33,195 bases of DNA from Desulfobacterales bacterium CG2_30_60_27 (GTDB taxonomy: Bacteria; Desulfobacterota; Desulfobulbia; Desulfobulbales; CG2-30-60-27): positions 1-33,195 of the forward strand of contig MNYK01000134.1 of NCBI GenBank assembly GCA_001873115.1. The letters run 5' to 3'. Shown piece by piece: positions 14,320 to 22,758 of the stretch (the first letter of the stretch is position 1; every line of letters begins with the position of its first letter). Below the pieces are notes generated by a model that was given only the letters and a program-made list of their open reading frames with translations, was not told the DNA's origin and ran no database searches. Both the position numbers and the translations under genes were made by a program.

Positions 14320-15417
14320 ATGCGCTTTGTCGATGAATACCGTGACCCTGAATTAGCCCGGCGGTTGCTTGCCGAGATCCGGGCTACGGTCACCCGGCCG
14401 TGGACTATCATGGAGATCTGCGGCGGCCAGACCCACGCCATCATGAAGCACGGCCTGGACCAGTTGCTGCCGCCGGAGATCGAGCTGGTGCATGGCCCGG
14501 GCTGCCCGGTGTGCGTAACGCCCTTGGAGAAGATCGACCGGGCCATCGCCATCGCCGGCCGGCCCGCGGTGATCTTCACCAGTTTTGGCGACATGCTGCG
14601 GGTGCCTGGTTCTTGTCAGGATCTCTTCATGGTCCGCGCCGCGGGTGGCGACGTGCGCATGGTCTATTCGCCCTTGGAGGCGGTGAAGCTCGCCCGCCAG
14701 TACCCGGAGTGCGAGGTGGTCTTCTTTGCCGTGGGCTTCGAAACCACGGCGCCGGGCAATGCCCTGGCCATCCGGCAGGCGGCCCGCGAGGGGCTCGCTA
14801 ATTTTTCCGCCCTGGCCAGCCACGTGCTGGTGGCGCCGGCCATGCGTTATCTTCTGTCCCAGCCCACCAACCGGGTGCAGGGCTTTCTGGCCGCCGGCCA
14901 TGTCTGCACGGTCATGGGCCTTGAGGAATACGAGCCCCTGGCCGCCGAGTTCAAGGTGCCCATGGTGGTCACCGGTTTTGAGCCGGTGGATATCCTGGAG
15001 GGAATTCTGCTCACCGTGCGCCAGTTGGAGAAGGGCGAGCACCGGGTGGAAAATCAGTATGGCCGGAGCGTGCAGCCGCGGGGCAACCCGGCGGCCCGGC
15101 AGGTCATCGACGAGGTGTTCGAGGTGGCGGACCGCGGCTGGCGGGGCATCGGCATTATCCCGGCCAGCGGTTTGGCCATCCGGGCAAGGTACGCCAGCCA
15201 TGATGCGGAAAAGAAGTTTGCCGTGACGGCCATCACGGCCACGGAACCAACGGGGTGCGTGAGCGGTCGGATCCTGCAGGGGCTCACCAAGCCGCCGGCC
15301 TGTCCCGCCTTTGGCCGGGCATGTTCCCCGGCCCATCCGCTGGGCGCCACCATGGTCTCCAGCGAGGGGGCCTGCGCCGCCTATTACCGTTACCAGAGGA
15401 GGGCAGTCCTGTCGTGA
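14320..15417 (+). CDS. hypD: Hydrogenase maturation protein HypD
   Basis: HypD is the Fe-S scaffold on which the Fe(CN)2CO unit is assembled with HypC. The start is the ATG at 14320 ([20 protein letters not shown]), giving 365 residues. Conserved cysteine motifs are EICGGQTH (C34) and GPGCPVC (C62, C65). The C-terminal 4Fe-4S ligands lie in [24 protein letters not shown] and [10 protein letters not shown]. The longer upstream frame that reads through hypC is spurious. Its end overlaps the GTG of hypE by four bases. Confidence 0.95.
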   Translation: MRFVDEYRDPELARRLLAEIRATVTRPWTIMEICGGQTHAIMKHGLDQLLPPEIELVHGPGCPVCVTPLEKIDRAIAIAGRPAVIFTSFGDMLRVPGSCQDLFMVRAAGGDVRMVYSPLEAVKLARQYPECEVVFFAVGFETTAPGNALAIRQAAREGLANFSALASHVLVAPAMRYLLSQPTNRVQGFLAAGHVCTVMGLEEYEPLAAEFKVPMVVTGFEPVDILEGILLTVRQLEKGEHRVENQYGRSVQPRGNPAARQVIDEVFEVADRGWRGIGIIPASGLAIRARYASHDAEKKFAVTAITATEPTGCVSGRILQGLTKPPACPAFGRACSPAHPLGATMVSSEGACAAYYRYQRRAVLS

Positions 15418-16466
15418 ATCCCGTACCCCCGCGCCTTTCCTGCCCGCTGCCCATCATGGATCATGACCGGGTGCAGCTCGCCCACGGTTCCGGCGGCCTG
15501 CTTTCGGCCCAGCTCATCGACCGCCTCTTTCTGCCCCGCTTCGCCAATCCGATCCTGAACCGCCTGGAGGACCAGGCCACCCTCGAACTGCCAGCGGGGC
15601 GGGTGGCCATGAGTACGGACACCTTTGTGGTGGACCCGATCTTCTTTCCGGGCGGCAGCATCGGCGACCTGGCGGTAAACGGCACGGTGAACGACGTGGC
15701 CATGAGCGGGGCGCCGCCGCTGTATCTTGCCGCCGCCTTTGTCCTGGAGGAGGGACTGCCCATGGCCGACCTGCACCGGGTGCTGGTGGCCATGGAGGAG
15801 GCGGCCCGCGTGGCCGGGGTAGTGGTGGTTACCGGCGACACCAAGGTGGTGCCGCGCGGCGCCTGCGACAAGATCTTCATCACCACCACCGGCATCGGCG
15901 TGGTGCCGGAGGGCGTCACCATCTCCGCCGCCAGTCTGCGGCCAGGCGATGCCATCATTCTGTCCGGCACCCTGGCTGACCACGGCATGGCCATTCTCAC
16001 CACCCGGCAAGGTCTGTCCTTCCACTCCCGCATCCAGAGCGACACTGCCGCCCTTTATGGCCTGGTGGCGGCCATGCTGGCGGTCTGCCCGACGATCCAC
16101 GCCCTGCGCGACCCCACCCGCGGCGGCGCCGCCACCACCCTGAACGAGTTCGTCCGCTCCTCCCGGGTGGGCATCGAACTGGAGGAGGGGCGGATTACGG
16201 TGCGGCCGGAAGTCCAGGGGGCCTGTGAGGTGCTGGGCATCGACCCGTTGTTCGTGGCCAACGAGGGCAAGCTCATCGCCGCGGTGCCCGGCGAGGCTGC
16301 CGCAGGGGTGCTGGCCGCCATGCGCAACCATCCCCAGGGCCGCGAGGCGGCCATCATCGGCCGGGTGACCGCACAGCACCCCGGCCTGGTGGTCCTGCGC
16401 ACCGCCCTGGGCGCCGAGCGCATTGTCGAGATGCCGGTGGCCGAGCAGTTACCGAGAATCTGCTGA
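15414..16466 (+). CDS. hypE: Hydrogenase maturation protein HypE
   Basis: HypE dehydrates the carbamoylated C-terminal cysteine to thiocyanate and donates cyanide to iron. The start is the GTG at 15414-15416, overlapping the hypD stop (GTGA), with GAGGAGG about 11 bases upstream. An ATG at 15456 ([14 protein letters not shown]) is a possible alternative. The protein is about 350 residues and has the AIRS/PurM-like fold: [56 protein letters not shown]. It ends EQLPRIC, with the C-terminal cysteine required for cyanide formation. Confidence 0.95.
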   Translation: MNPVPPRLSCPLPIMDHDRVQLAHGSGGLLSAQLIDRLFLPRFANPILNRLEDQATLELPAGRVAMSTDTFVVDPIFFPGGSIGDLAVNGTVNDVAMSGAPPLYLAAAFVLEEGLPMADLHRVLVAMEEAARVAGVVVVTGDTKVVPRGACDKIFITTTGIGVVPEGVTISAASLRPGDAIILSGTLADHGMAILTTRQGLSFHSRIQSDTAALYGLVAAMLAVCPTIHALRDPTRGGAATTLNEFVRSSRVGIELEEGRITVRPEVQGACEVLGIDPLFVANEGKLIAAVPGEAAAGVLAAMRNHPQGREAAIIGRVTAQHPGLVVLRTALGAERIVEMPVAEQLPRIC

Positions 16467-16488
16467 GTACCTTGCTGGAGTCATTGCC

Positions 16489-17868
16489 ATGTCGCCAAAC
16501 CTGATCCATGCCAACAAAAAACGGATGGTGCATTCATGCGACTTCCTTGTCCAGAAAGAGGACAAGGTTACCCTGGAGGCCTGGCTGGCCACCTGCGTCG
16601 CCGTCGCCCTTGTCGACCGGCAGGCTGGGTTGGGCGGGCTCATCCACCTGCTGTTGCCCGAACCCACGGGCACGGATATCGCCTTTCAGCCGGCCACCTA
16701 TGCCAGCACCGGTCTGCCGCTGCTCATCTCCGGACTGCGGGCGGCCGGCGCCGCCCTGTCAAGGCTGGAGGCCAGCGTGGCCGGCGGCAGCCTGGTGGCC
16801 CCGGTCTCGGCCCACGACATGCGGCTGAACATCGGCGGCCGGACCACGGATGTGGCGCTGGCCATCCTGGCCCAGGCCGGCATCCCGGTTGCCAAGGCGG
16901 AAATCGGCGGCTATGGCCACTGGAAGCTCAGCCTTGATTGTTGGTCGTGGGAGACCAGCATCGCGCCGCTGTGGCAACCCGGCCAAGATCCACCGCTGCG
17001 GCAGGCGGCGCCCGACCTTACCCCGGACGGCATCGGCCGGGCCATTGCCATGGTGCGGCCCATTCCCCAGATAGCCTTGAAGATCATCCAACTGACCCAG
17101 GATGGTGACTACGCCATGGCCGGCTTGGCCGCGGAGGTGCGGCAGGACCAATTTATGTCCGGCCGGGTGCTTTCCCTTTGCAACAGCGCCTTCCTGGCCC
17201 ACCGGGGGCACATTGACTCGGTGCAGGGGGCCTTGTCCCTGCTGGGCGAAAGAAAGTTTGTCCAGATCGCCATGGCCGCCTGCCTGGAGGGCATGCTGCC
17301 GGAATCACCCTGGGGCTATTCCCTGTGCCGGGGCGGGCTGTTCCATCACGCCCTGGGCACGGCCAGGGTCGCCGAGGAACTGGCCAGATTCACCGGCCGG
17401 GCCGATGCCGAGGTGGCCTTCACCGCCGGCCTGTTGCACGACATCGGCAAGATCATCCTCGACCAGTACCTGGCCGCTTCCTCCCCTTATTTTTATCGCA
17501 CCGTGCACGCGGGCGGCCGTGAACTGTGCGAGGTGGAACACGAGCAGTTCGGCATCGATCATACGGACATGGGCCGGCGCCTGGGAGAGGAATGGGCGTT
17601 GCCGGATAATCTCATCGAGGTCATCAGCCATCATCATGATCCCGAGCATGCCACCCTGGACCGGGATCTGGTCACCCTGGTCTATCTTGCCGATCTGCTC
17701 ATGGCCGGTTTCCAGCCCGGCTGTGACCTGGGAGGTATGAACAGCGGGCAACTGGTGGCGAACCTTGGCCGGGTGGGGCTTACGCCGGAACAGTTTCCCG
17801 TCATCGCCGACCGCATGCCGCGCAACATCTTCATGTACAACAAACATCAGGAAGGAGGAGCGGTTTGA
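16489..17868 (+). CDS. CheD-HDOD fusion protein
   Basis: The 459-residue protein (ATG at 16489, GGAG ten bases upstream) has two parts. Residues about 20-150 resemble CheD, the chemoreceptor glutamine deamidase: ATCVAVALVDRQAGLGGLIH puts Cys36 and His53 17 residues apart, the spacing of the CheD catalytic Cys and His. LLLPEPTG, GLPLLISGL, LNIGGRTTDVALAILAQAGI and AEIGGYGHWKL follow, as in that family. The threonine usually six residues before the Cys is not in place. Residues about 180-455 are an HDOD domain (IPQIALKIIQLTQDGD, LSLCNSAFLA), including an HD signature LLHDIGK (H317, D318) and SHHHDPEH. No chemotaxis gene is nearby. It shares a TTGA overlap with ftsH. Its target is unknown. The CheD call is by motif reading. 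Confidence 0.75.
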   Translation: MSPNLIHANKKRMVHSCDFLVQKEDKVTLEAWLATCVAVALVDRQAGLGGLIHLLLPEPTGTDIAFQPATYASTGLPLLISGLRAAGAALSRLEASVAGGSLVAPVSAHDMRLNIGGRTTDVALAILAQAGIPVAKAEIGGYGHWKLSLDCWSWETSIAPLWQPGQDPPLRQAAPDLTPDGIGRAIAMVRPIPQIALKIIQLTQDGDYAMAGLAAEVRQDQFMSGRVLSLCNSAFLAHRGHIDSVQGALSLLGERKFVQIAMAACLEGMLPESPWGYSLCRGGLFHHALGTARVAEELARFTGRADAEVAFTAGLLHDIGKIILDQYLAASSPYFYRTVHAGGRELCEVEHEQFGIDHTDMGRRLGEEWALPDNLIEVISHHHDPEHATLDRDLVTLVYLADLLMAGFQPGCDLGGMNSGQLVANLGRVGLTPEQFPVIADRMPRNIFMYNKHQEGGAV

Positions 17869-19637
17869 ATACCTTTTTGAAGCGATTGACCCTGTGGCTG
17901 ATCATCGGCCTGGCCGGTCTGGGGGTGATCAATCTCCTGAATCCGCCCGGCGAAGGGGCCAATACCCTGAGCTACAACGATTTCATGGAAAAGGTGACAA
18001 CCGGCAAAATCGCCCGGCTCACCATCAAAAATTATGAGGTCACGGCCCAGGATGCGGGCGGCGTGCGCTTCAAGACCGTGATCCCCAAGGATGCCGGCCT
18101 GGTGCAGCCCTTTCTCGATGCCGGGGTCAAGGTGCTGGTCGAGCAGGACAAGGAACCGCCCTGGTATGTGGCCAGCCTCATCTCCTGGGTGCCCATGCTC
18201 CTGCTGGTCGGCGCCTGGATCTTCTTCATGAAGCAATCTCAGGGCGGCGGCAAGGGCATGATGAGCATGGGCAAGAGCCGGGCCCGACTCGTGGAGGGGG
18301 AAGACTCCAAGGTCAGCTTCAAGGATGTGGCCGGCATCGAGGAGGCCCGCGAGGAGTTGGGTGAGATCGTCGATTTTCTGAAAAACCCCGCCATGTTCGC
18401 CGCGGTGGGGGCCAGGATCCCCAAGGGCGTGCTGCTCTCCGGCGAGCCCGGCACCGGCAAGACCTTGCTCGCCAAGGCCATTGCCGGCGAGGCCGGCGTG
18501 CCGTTCTTTTCCCTGAGCGGCTCGGATTTCGTGGAGATGTACGTGGGGGTCGGCGCCTCGCGGGTGCGCGACCTGTTCAAGCAGGCCCAGAAGAAGGCGC
18601 CCTGCATCATCTTTATCGATGAGATCGACGCGGTGGGCCGCCAGCGCAGTGCCGGCGGCGCCGGCACCAACGATGAGCGGGAACAGACCCTGAATCAGCT
18701 CCTGGTGGAGATGGACGGTTTCGAGGCCAACTCCGGCATCATCATGGTCGCGGCCACCAACCGGCCGGATATTCTCGATCCGGCCCTGAAGCGGCCGGGC
18801 CGCTTCGACCGCCAGGTGATCATCCCCCTGCCCGACGTCAACGGCCGGCAGATGATCCTGCAGGTGCACGCCCGCAAGGTGCCGCTGGCCACCAATGTGG
18901 ATTTCCTTACCCTGGCCAAGGGCACCCCCGGCTTTTCCGGGGCCGAGCTGGCCAACATGGTGAACGAGGCCGCCCTGCTGGCGGCTCGCACCAAGGTCAG
19001 CACCATCGGCATGGAGCTCTTTGAACAGGCCAAGGACAAGGTGATGATGGGGGCCGAGCGCACCAGCATGATTATCTCACCCAAGGAGAAGGAGGTGACC
19101 GCCTATCACGAGGCCGGCCACGCCCTGATCGCCGAGCTCCTGCCCGGTGCCGACCCGGTGCACAAGATCACCATCATCCCCCGGGGCCGCGCCCTGGGCA
19201 TGACCATGCAGTTGCCGGACGTGGAGAAGCATGCCCAGTCGCGCTCCTATCTGCGCAACAACATCCTGATCCTCCTGGGCGGCCGGGTGGCCGAGGAGAT
19301 CGTCTACGGCGAGATCACCACCGGCAGCGGCAACGACATCGAGCGCGCCTCGTCCATTGCCCGCAAGATGGTCTGCGAACTGGGCATGAGCGTGCTCGGC
19401 CCGATCACCTACCCCAGCCCCGGTGACCAGGCGGCGGCCGGCACCGTGCCCTCCTACTACAGCGAGGCCACCGCGGCCAGCATCGATCAGGCGGTGCGGG
19501 AACTGGTGACCGACGCCCACCAGGAGGTCACCACCCTGCTCACCGCCCACCAGGCCACCATGACCGCCCTGGCCCAGGCCCTGCTGGAGCAGGAGACCAT
19601 CGGCCGCGAGGAGATTGCGCGGTTGCTGGCGCAATAA
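17865..19637 (+). CDS. ftsH: ATP-dependent zinc metalloprotease FtsH
   Basis: This membrane-bound AAA+ protease degrades misfolded membrane proteins and selected regulators. The start is TTG at 17865-17867, overlapping the stop of the previous gene, with AAGGAGGAG four bases before it. It has 590 residues. There is an N-terminal membrane helix (about 9-27), a periplasmic domain and a second helix (about 101-119). AAA motifs are GEPGTGKT (193-200), FIDEIDAVG (about 249-257) and the arginine-finger region RPGRFDRQV. The zinc site is HEAGH (415-419), with the third ligand expected in [10 protein letters not shown]. It is slightly shorter than E. coli FtsH at the C-terminus. It may or may not be the only ftsH in the genome. 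Confidence 0.95.
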   Translation: MNTFLKRLTLWLIIGLAGLGVINLLNPPGEGANTLSYNDFMEKVTTGKIARLTIKNYEVTAQDAGGVRFKTVIPKDAGLVQPFLDAGVKVLVEQDKEPPWYVASLISWVPMLLLVGAWIFFMKQSQGGGKGMMSMGKSRARLVEGEDSKVSFKDVAGIEEAREELGEIVDFLKNPAMFAAVGARIPKGVLLSGEPGTGKTLLAKAIAGEAGVPFFSLSGSDFVEMYVGVGASRVRDLFKQAQKKAPCIIFIDEIDAVGRQRSAGGAGTNDEREQTLNQLLVEMDGFEANSGIIMVAATNRPDILDPALKRPGRFDRQVIIPLPDVNGRQMILQVHARKVPLATNVDFLTLAKGTPGFSGAELANMVNEAALLAARTKVSTIGMELFEQAKDKVMMGAERTSMIISPKEKEVTAYHEAGHALIAELLPGADPVHKITIIPRGRALGMTMQLPDVEKHAQSRSYLRNNILILLGGRVAEEIVYGEITTGSGNDIERASSIARKMVCELGMSVLGPITYPSPGDQAAAGTVPSYYSEATAASIDQAVRELVTDAHQEVTTLLTAHQATMTALAQALLEQETIGREEIARLLAQ

Positions 19638-19644
19638 TCAAACA

Positions 19645-19672
19645 TTGACTTATTTTGCTAAATTGATATAAT
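19645..19672 (+). promoter_or_regulatory. Strong sigma-70 promoter upstream of the AAA/DUF4143 gene
   Basis: TTGACT (19645-19650), 16 bases, then TATAAT (19667-19672) is close to consensus and lies 30 bases before the ATG at 19703, directly after ftsH. The gene is therefore probably transcribed on its own. Confidence 0.75.
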
Positions 19673-19702
19673 CAGACATCATTCAATTATGGATAAAGCG
19701 TC

Positions 19703-20869
19703 ATGTTTGAGCGCACCATCAAACAACATCTGCTCGACCATCTGGGCAGCGCCTCCGGCCAGCCTGGCGCGGCGCTGATTCTCTACGGTCCGCGCCAGGC
19801 GGGGAAAACCACGCTGGTGCGGATGCTTCTCGCGGATATCCCCGACGCCCTGGCCCTTACCGGCGATGATCTTTATATCCAGTCGCTGCTTTCCCGACAT
19901 GAACTCGATCACCTGAAGCGGGTGGTTGGCAACGCCCCGATCGTCTTTATCGACGAAGCCCAGCGCATCGACAACATCGGGCTTACCATCAAGCTGCTGG
20001 TTGATCATCTGCCGGTCAGGGTAATCGCTTCCGGCTCGGCGTCGTTCGAGCTGGCCGACCGTCTGGCCGAGCCGCTTACCGGGCGAGCCCGCACCTTTCA
20101 TCTGTATCCCTTGTCGTGGCAGGAGCTGTCGCCGAAATACCGGCTCACCGCACCAGAAACGGCATTGGAGGAAATGCTGCGCTTTGGCATGTATCCCCGC
20201 ATCCATACGCTTGCAAGCGATCGCGAGCGGGAGGAGTACGCCTACGACTATCTCAACCATTATCTGTACCGCGACCTTTTGGAGTTTGAACAGGTGAAGA
20301 AGCCGAAAAAGGTGGTGGACCTGCTCGTCCTGCTGGCCCACCAGATCGGGCGCGAGGTGGCGATCTCGGAGTTGGCCGGCGCGCTGGGCTTGAGCCAGCG
20401 CACCGTGGAGAGCTATCTCGACATCCTGGAGAAGATGTTCGTGCTGGTGAGCATCCGGGGTTTTTCCCGCAACCTGCGCAAGGAAGTGACCAAGTCCTCT
20501 CGCTATTACTTCTGCGATGTCGTTCTGCGCAACGCCCTGATTCGCAATTTCACCCCCCTGGCCCTGCGCGGCGATGCGGGTGAGCTGTTCGAAAACTGGT
20601 TTGTCATGGAACGCATCAAGTTGGCCGGCAACGCCCGCCAACCCACGGGCTTTTATTTCTGGCGCACATACGACCAGAAGGAGATTGACCTCGTCGAGGA
20701 CCGCGATGGCCGGCTTTGCGCCTTTGAATGTAAATGGTCGCCGGTAAAGCGCGTCAAAGCACCCGCGGACTGGACAACGGCCTATCCGGAGGCTGAATTT
20801 ACCGTTGCCACGCGCGACAACTGGCAAGGGTTGCTGGAACAGCCCGAGGCTTACTCGGGCTCGATATGA
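19703..20869 (+). CDS. AAA ATPase with DUF4143 C-terminal domain
   Basis: The 388-residue protein starts MFERTIKQHLLDHLG. Walker A is GPRQAGKTT (29-37) and Walker B is VFIDEAQRI (DEAQ 84-87). A sensor-type SGSASFEL follows, then a winged-helix-like segment (ISELAGALGLSQRTVESYLD) and the DUF4143 region with NWFVMERIKLA. At the end, EIDLV (E327, D329) and AFECKW (E342, K344) match the nuclease-like fold of DUF4143. These proteins are common accessory genes, often mobile or toxin-like, with no agreed function. It is a single gene with its own promoter. Composition is a little less GC-rich than ftsH at the start. Confidence 0.87.
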   Translation: MFERTIKQHLLDHLGSASGQPGAALILYGPRQAGKTTLVRMLLADIPDALALTGDDLYIQSLLSRHELDHLKRVVGNAPIVFIDEAQRIDNIGLTIKLLVDHLPVRVIASGSASFELADRLAEPLTGRARTFHLYPLSWQELSPKYRLTAPETALEEMLRFGMYPRIHTLASDREREEYAYDYLNHYLYRDLLEFEQVKKPKKVVDLLVLLAHQIGREVAISELAGALGLSQRTVESYLDILEKMFVLVSIRGFSRNLRKEVTKSSRYYFCDVVLRNALIRNFTPLALRGDAGELFENWFVMERIKLAGNARQPTGFYFWRTYDQKEIDLVEDRDGRLCAFECKWSPVKRVKAPADWTTAYPEAEFTVATRDNWQGLLEQPEAYSGSI

Positions 20870-20874
20870 GAGGA

Positions 20875-20904
20875 GAGGACGTCCTCAGGAACGTTCCTGT
20901 TTTA
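20875..20904. repeat. Two abutting perfect palindromes after the AAA gene
   Basis: GAGGACGTCCTC (20875-20886) and CAGGAACGTTCCTG (20886-20899) share one base, and TTTTA follows. The second could act as a terminator for the AAA gene if the hairpin forms, or both could be a REP-like element related to the one at 13835-13859. Confidence 0.5.
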
Positions 20905-20945
20905 GTGATTTAAGCTAGTACCATGGAACACATATTTTTTCGCAT

Positions 20946-21024
20946 CCAACCCCTCCAAACCTCCCCTTATCAAGGGAGGCTTAAAGGCTTCCCCCCTGAT
21001 AAGGGGGGATGGAGGGGGGTTGGG
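20946..21024. repeat. Large inverted repeat between convergent genes
   Basis: CCAACCCCTCCA (20946-20957) pairs with TGGAGGGGGGTTGG (21010-21023). Inside are CCTCCCCTTATCAAGGGAGG and CCCCCCTGATAAGGGGGG, each a hairpin by itself. The roughly 79-bp element fits a small palindromic mobile repeat, and its position between convergent genes suits a two-way terminator. Confidence 0.75.
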
Positions 21025-21052
21025 CTTAAATGTTACAGGGGATCAGCCATCC

Positions 21053-21991
21053 TCACTGCGCCGGCTGTTTATTCGGGATGATGATCTCCACCCGACGGTT
21101 CAGCTTGCGGCCGCTCTCGGTGTCGTTGGTGGCGACCGGGTAATCCGCGCCCATGCCGCGGGCGGTGATGCGCTCGACCGTGATGCCGTGATTGATGAGG
21201 AAATCGTGGACCGCTTCCGCCCGGCGTTGGGACAGGGCCTGGTTGGCCTCCGCCGCGCCGACGCTGTCGGTGTGGCCCTCGATGTCCGCCTGGCGCTCGG
21301 GATTCTCCTTCAGGAAGTTGACTAGTTTCTGTAAACTCGGCCAGGCCATGGGTTTGATCTCCGCCTGGCCGGGTGCGAACATCACGCCGTCCAGGGTGAG
21401 GACCAGGCCGCGCTCGGTTTTCCTGGTTTTCAATTCAGACATTTCCTGCTCCAGGTTCTGGAGCTTGGTTTTCTCGGCCAGTTGCTGCTGGCGGGCCTTC
21501 TCGATGGCCTGCAGCGCGGCCTCCGCCTTAAGTCTGTACTCTTCCGCCTCCCGGGCCCGGTTCTCGGCCAGGGTCAGGGACTCCAAGGCCTGGCGTTTAC
21601 CTGCTTCCGCCTCCCGGGTCCGCATTTCGAGCATGGCCATTTCGCGCTCACGGGCCATATCCTGGATGGAGGCCTCCGCGGCCTTGCGTTCCGCGGTAAG
21701 CTTGGCGATCTCACTCCTTTTTTCGACCAGGTAGGCATAATGCTCCACCGCCTTTTCATCCTTATCCTGTTGCCAGGCGCCTTCGGCCGCCTGCAGGCTC
21801 TTCTCCGCCTCGTAGAGCGGCACGGGCGCCAGGGTGGCGATTTCCGGGACCGTTTTGATACGGTCATAGGTGGCTCGGGCATGATCCAGGGCCGCGGGAT
21901 TGGACAGGCTGGCCCCGCATCCGGCGAGGGCGGCCCCGGCCAGCATCGCTGCCGCGACCATGATGAGCGGACGAATGGTTGTGCGTCGCAT
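21053..21991 (-). CDS. DUF4398/OmpA-family lipoprotein
   Basis: The 312-residue protein has a signal with lipobox LAGC (cysteine near 25), an N-terminal DUF4398-type helical segment (DHARATYDRIKTVPEIATLA) and a long coiled-coil (about 90-190) of Glu/Ala/Arg-rich heptads. It ends with an OmpA-like peptidoglycan-binding domain: LDGVMFAPGQAEI, IEGHTDSVGAAEANQALSQR and GRKLNRRVEIII. It is expected to tie the outer membrane to the cell wall. GGAGATACGAAG precedes the ATG. It follows the smaller DUF4398 gene after a 33-base gap, and the two are likely cotranscribed. Confidence 0.92.
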   Translation of the reverse strand: MRRTTIRPLIMVAAAMLAGAALAGCGASLSNPAALDHARATYDRIKTVPEIATLAPVPLYEAEKSLQAAEGAWQQDKDEKAVEHYAYLVEKRSEIAKLTAERKAAEASIQDMAREREMAMLEMRTREAEAGKRQALESLTLAENRAREAEEYRLKAEAALQAIEKARQQQLAEKTKLQNLEQEMSELKTRKTERGLVLTLDGVMFAPGQAEIKPMAWPSLQKLVNFLKENPERQADIEGHTDSVGAAEANQALSQRRAEAVHDFLINHGITVERITARGMGADYPVATNDTESGRKLNRRVEIIIPNKQPAQ

Positions 21992-22024
21992 CTTCGTATC
22001 TCCTTCGGATGGCCCGCAATCGGG

Positions 22025-22402
22025 TTAGTTCGTTTCGTTCAGGGGGCGTTCCAGGTTCTGCCGGAGCAGCTCGATGCTCGTCCGCATCTCTTCGGCTGCC
22101 TGTTTGGCGGTATGCGTCATGGCATGGGCCTCGGCGGTCTCGGCATCGACCAGGGCCTGCTCGGCAAGGCGCCCGGCGGCCAGATAATCCTTGGCGCCCA
22201 TGGCCTGTTTGGCGGCGTCCAGCTTCTCTTTGGCAAGGCGTAACGACGCGGGGTCCAGTTCCACCGCGTTGCTGGATTGCGCCTGCATGACCGCGAGTTC
22301 GGCCCGGGATACAGCCCCGGTGGGCGGGGCCGGCGACACCCCGCAACCAATGAGCAACAGGCCGCAGGCCAGGGCGGGGAGGAGGGTAGCGTTAAACTTC
22401 AT
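22025..22402 (-). CDS. DUF4398 lipoprotein
   Basis: A 125-residue protein with a lipobox GLLLIGC (cysteine at 20) and a helical DUF4398 domain (LDPASLRLAKEKLDAAKQAM, then LAAGRLAEQALVDAETAEA). Its biochemical role is unknown. It is encoded just upstream of the DUF4398/OmpA gene, so both probably serve the envelope. AGGAG lies about eight bases before the ATG. Confidence 0.85.
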   Translation of the reverse strand: MKFNATLLPALACGLLLIGCGVSPAPPTGAVSRAELAVMQAQSSNAVELDPASLRLAKEKLDAAKQAMGAKDYLAAGRLAEQALVDAETAEAHAMTHTAKQAAEEMRTSIELLRQNLERPLNETN

Positions 22403-22758
22403 TTTTTTAGCTCCTCGGTTGGCAGGTGATCCAGGGACGGATAGTAGCCTGCGCTTTTATGAAAATGATCATGCTAGCCATGATATGCCGAGAATGCAAG
22501 CGCAGGTCAACCAGTATTTGCACGCCCTGGGAAGGGCGCAGGCGGACAGACTGTAGGCATTTAGATGGATAGGCAAGAATAACCATTTGAGATTACTAAT
22601 CTTATGTTGATTCATAACAGACTACAGTCTATAGCCTAAACAACCTGTTGGCACTCATTTTTCCTGGAAGTATTGGCATTTCAAGGTTATTATGCCAGCA
22701 TCAGGCTGGTTTTGCATGGCTAATCAAGGACCATCCACCACCCCGGGCAACGGACTGC
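22403..22758. other. Divergent intergenic region between the DUF4398 pair and the GGDEF gene
   Basis: This 356-base stretch must hold promoters in both directions, but none is clear. On the minus strand TTGCAT-17-TAGCAT near 22460-22495 is a weak candidate for the lipoprotein genes. A 9-base inverted pair AGACTGTAG/CTACAGTCT lies near 22549-22557 and 22622-22630 in an A/T-rich part upstream of the cyclase. The GGDEF frame is open from a TTG at 22648, but the protein upstream of 22759 does not look genuine. Confidence 0.4.

Noticed and set aside
22645-22670. A sigma-54 (-24/-12) promoter, TTGGCAC then TTTTCC, upstream of the GGDEF gene
   Set aside because: The -12 half lacks the required GC at the right distance (GG-N10-GC is not met).
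22648-22758. An upstream TTG start adding 37 residues to the diguanylate cyclase
   Set aside because: The added sequence has no conserved or signal-like character, while the ATG at 22759 is followed directly by a normal N-terminal membrane helix.
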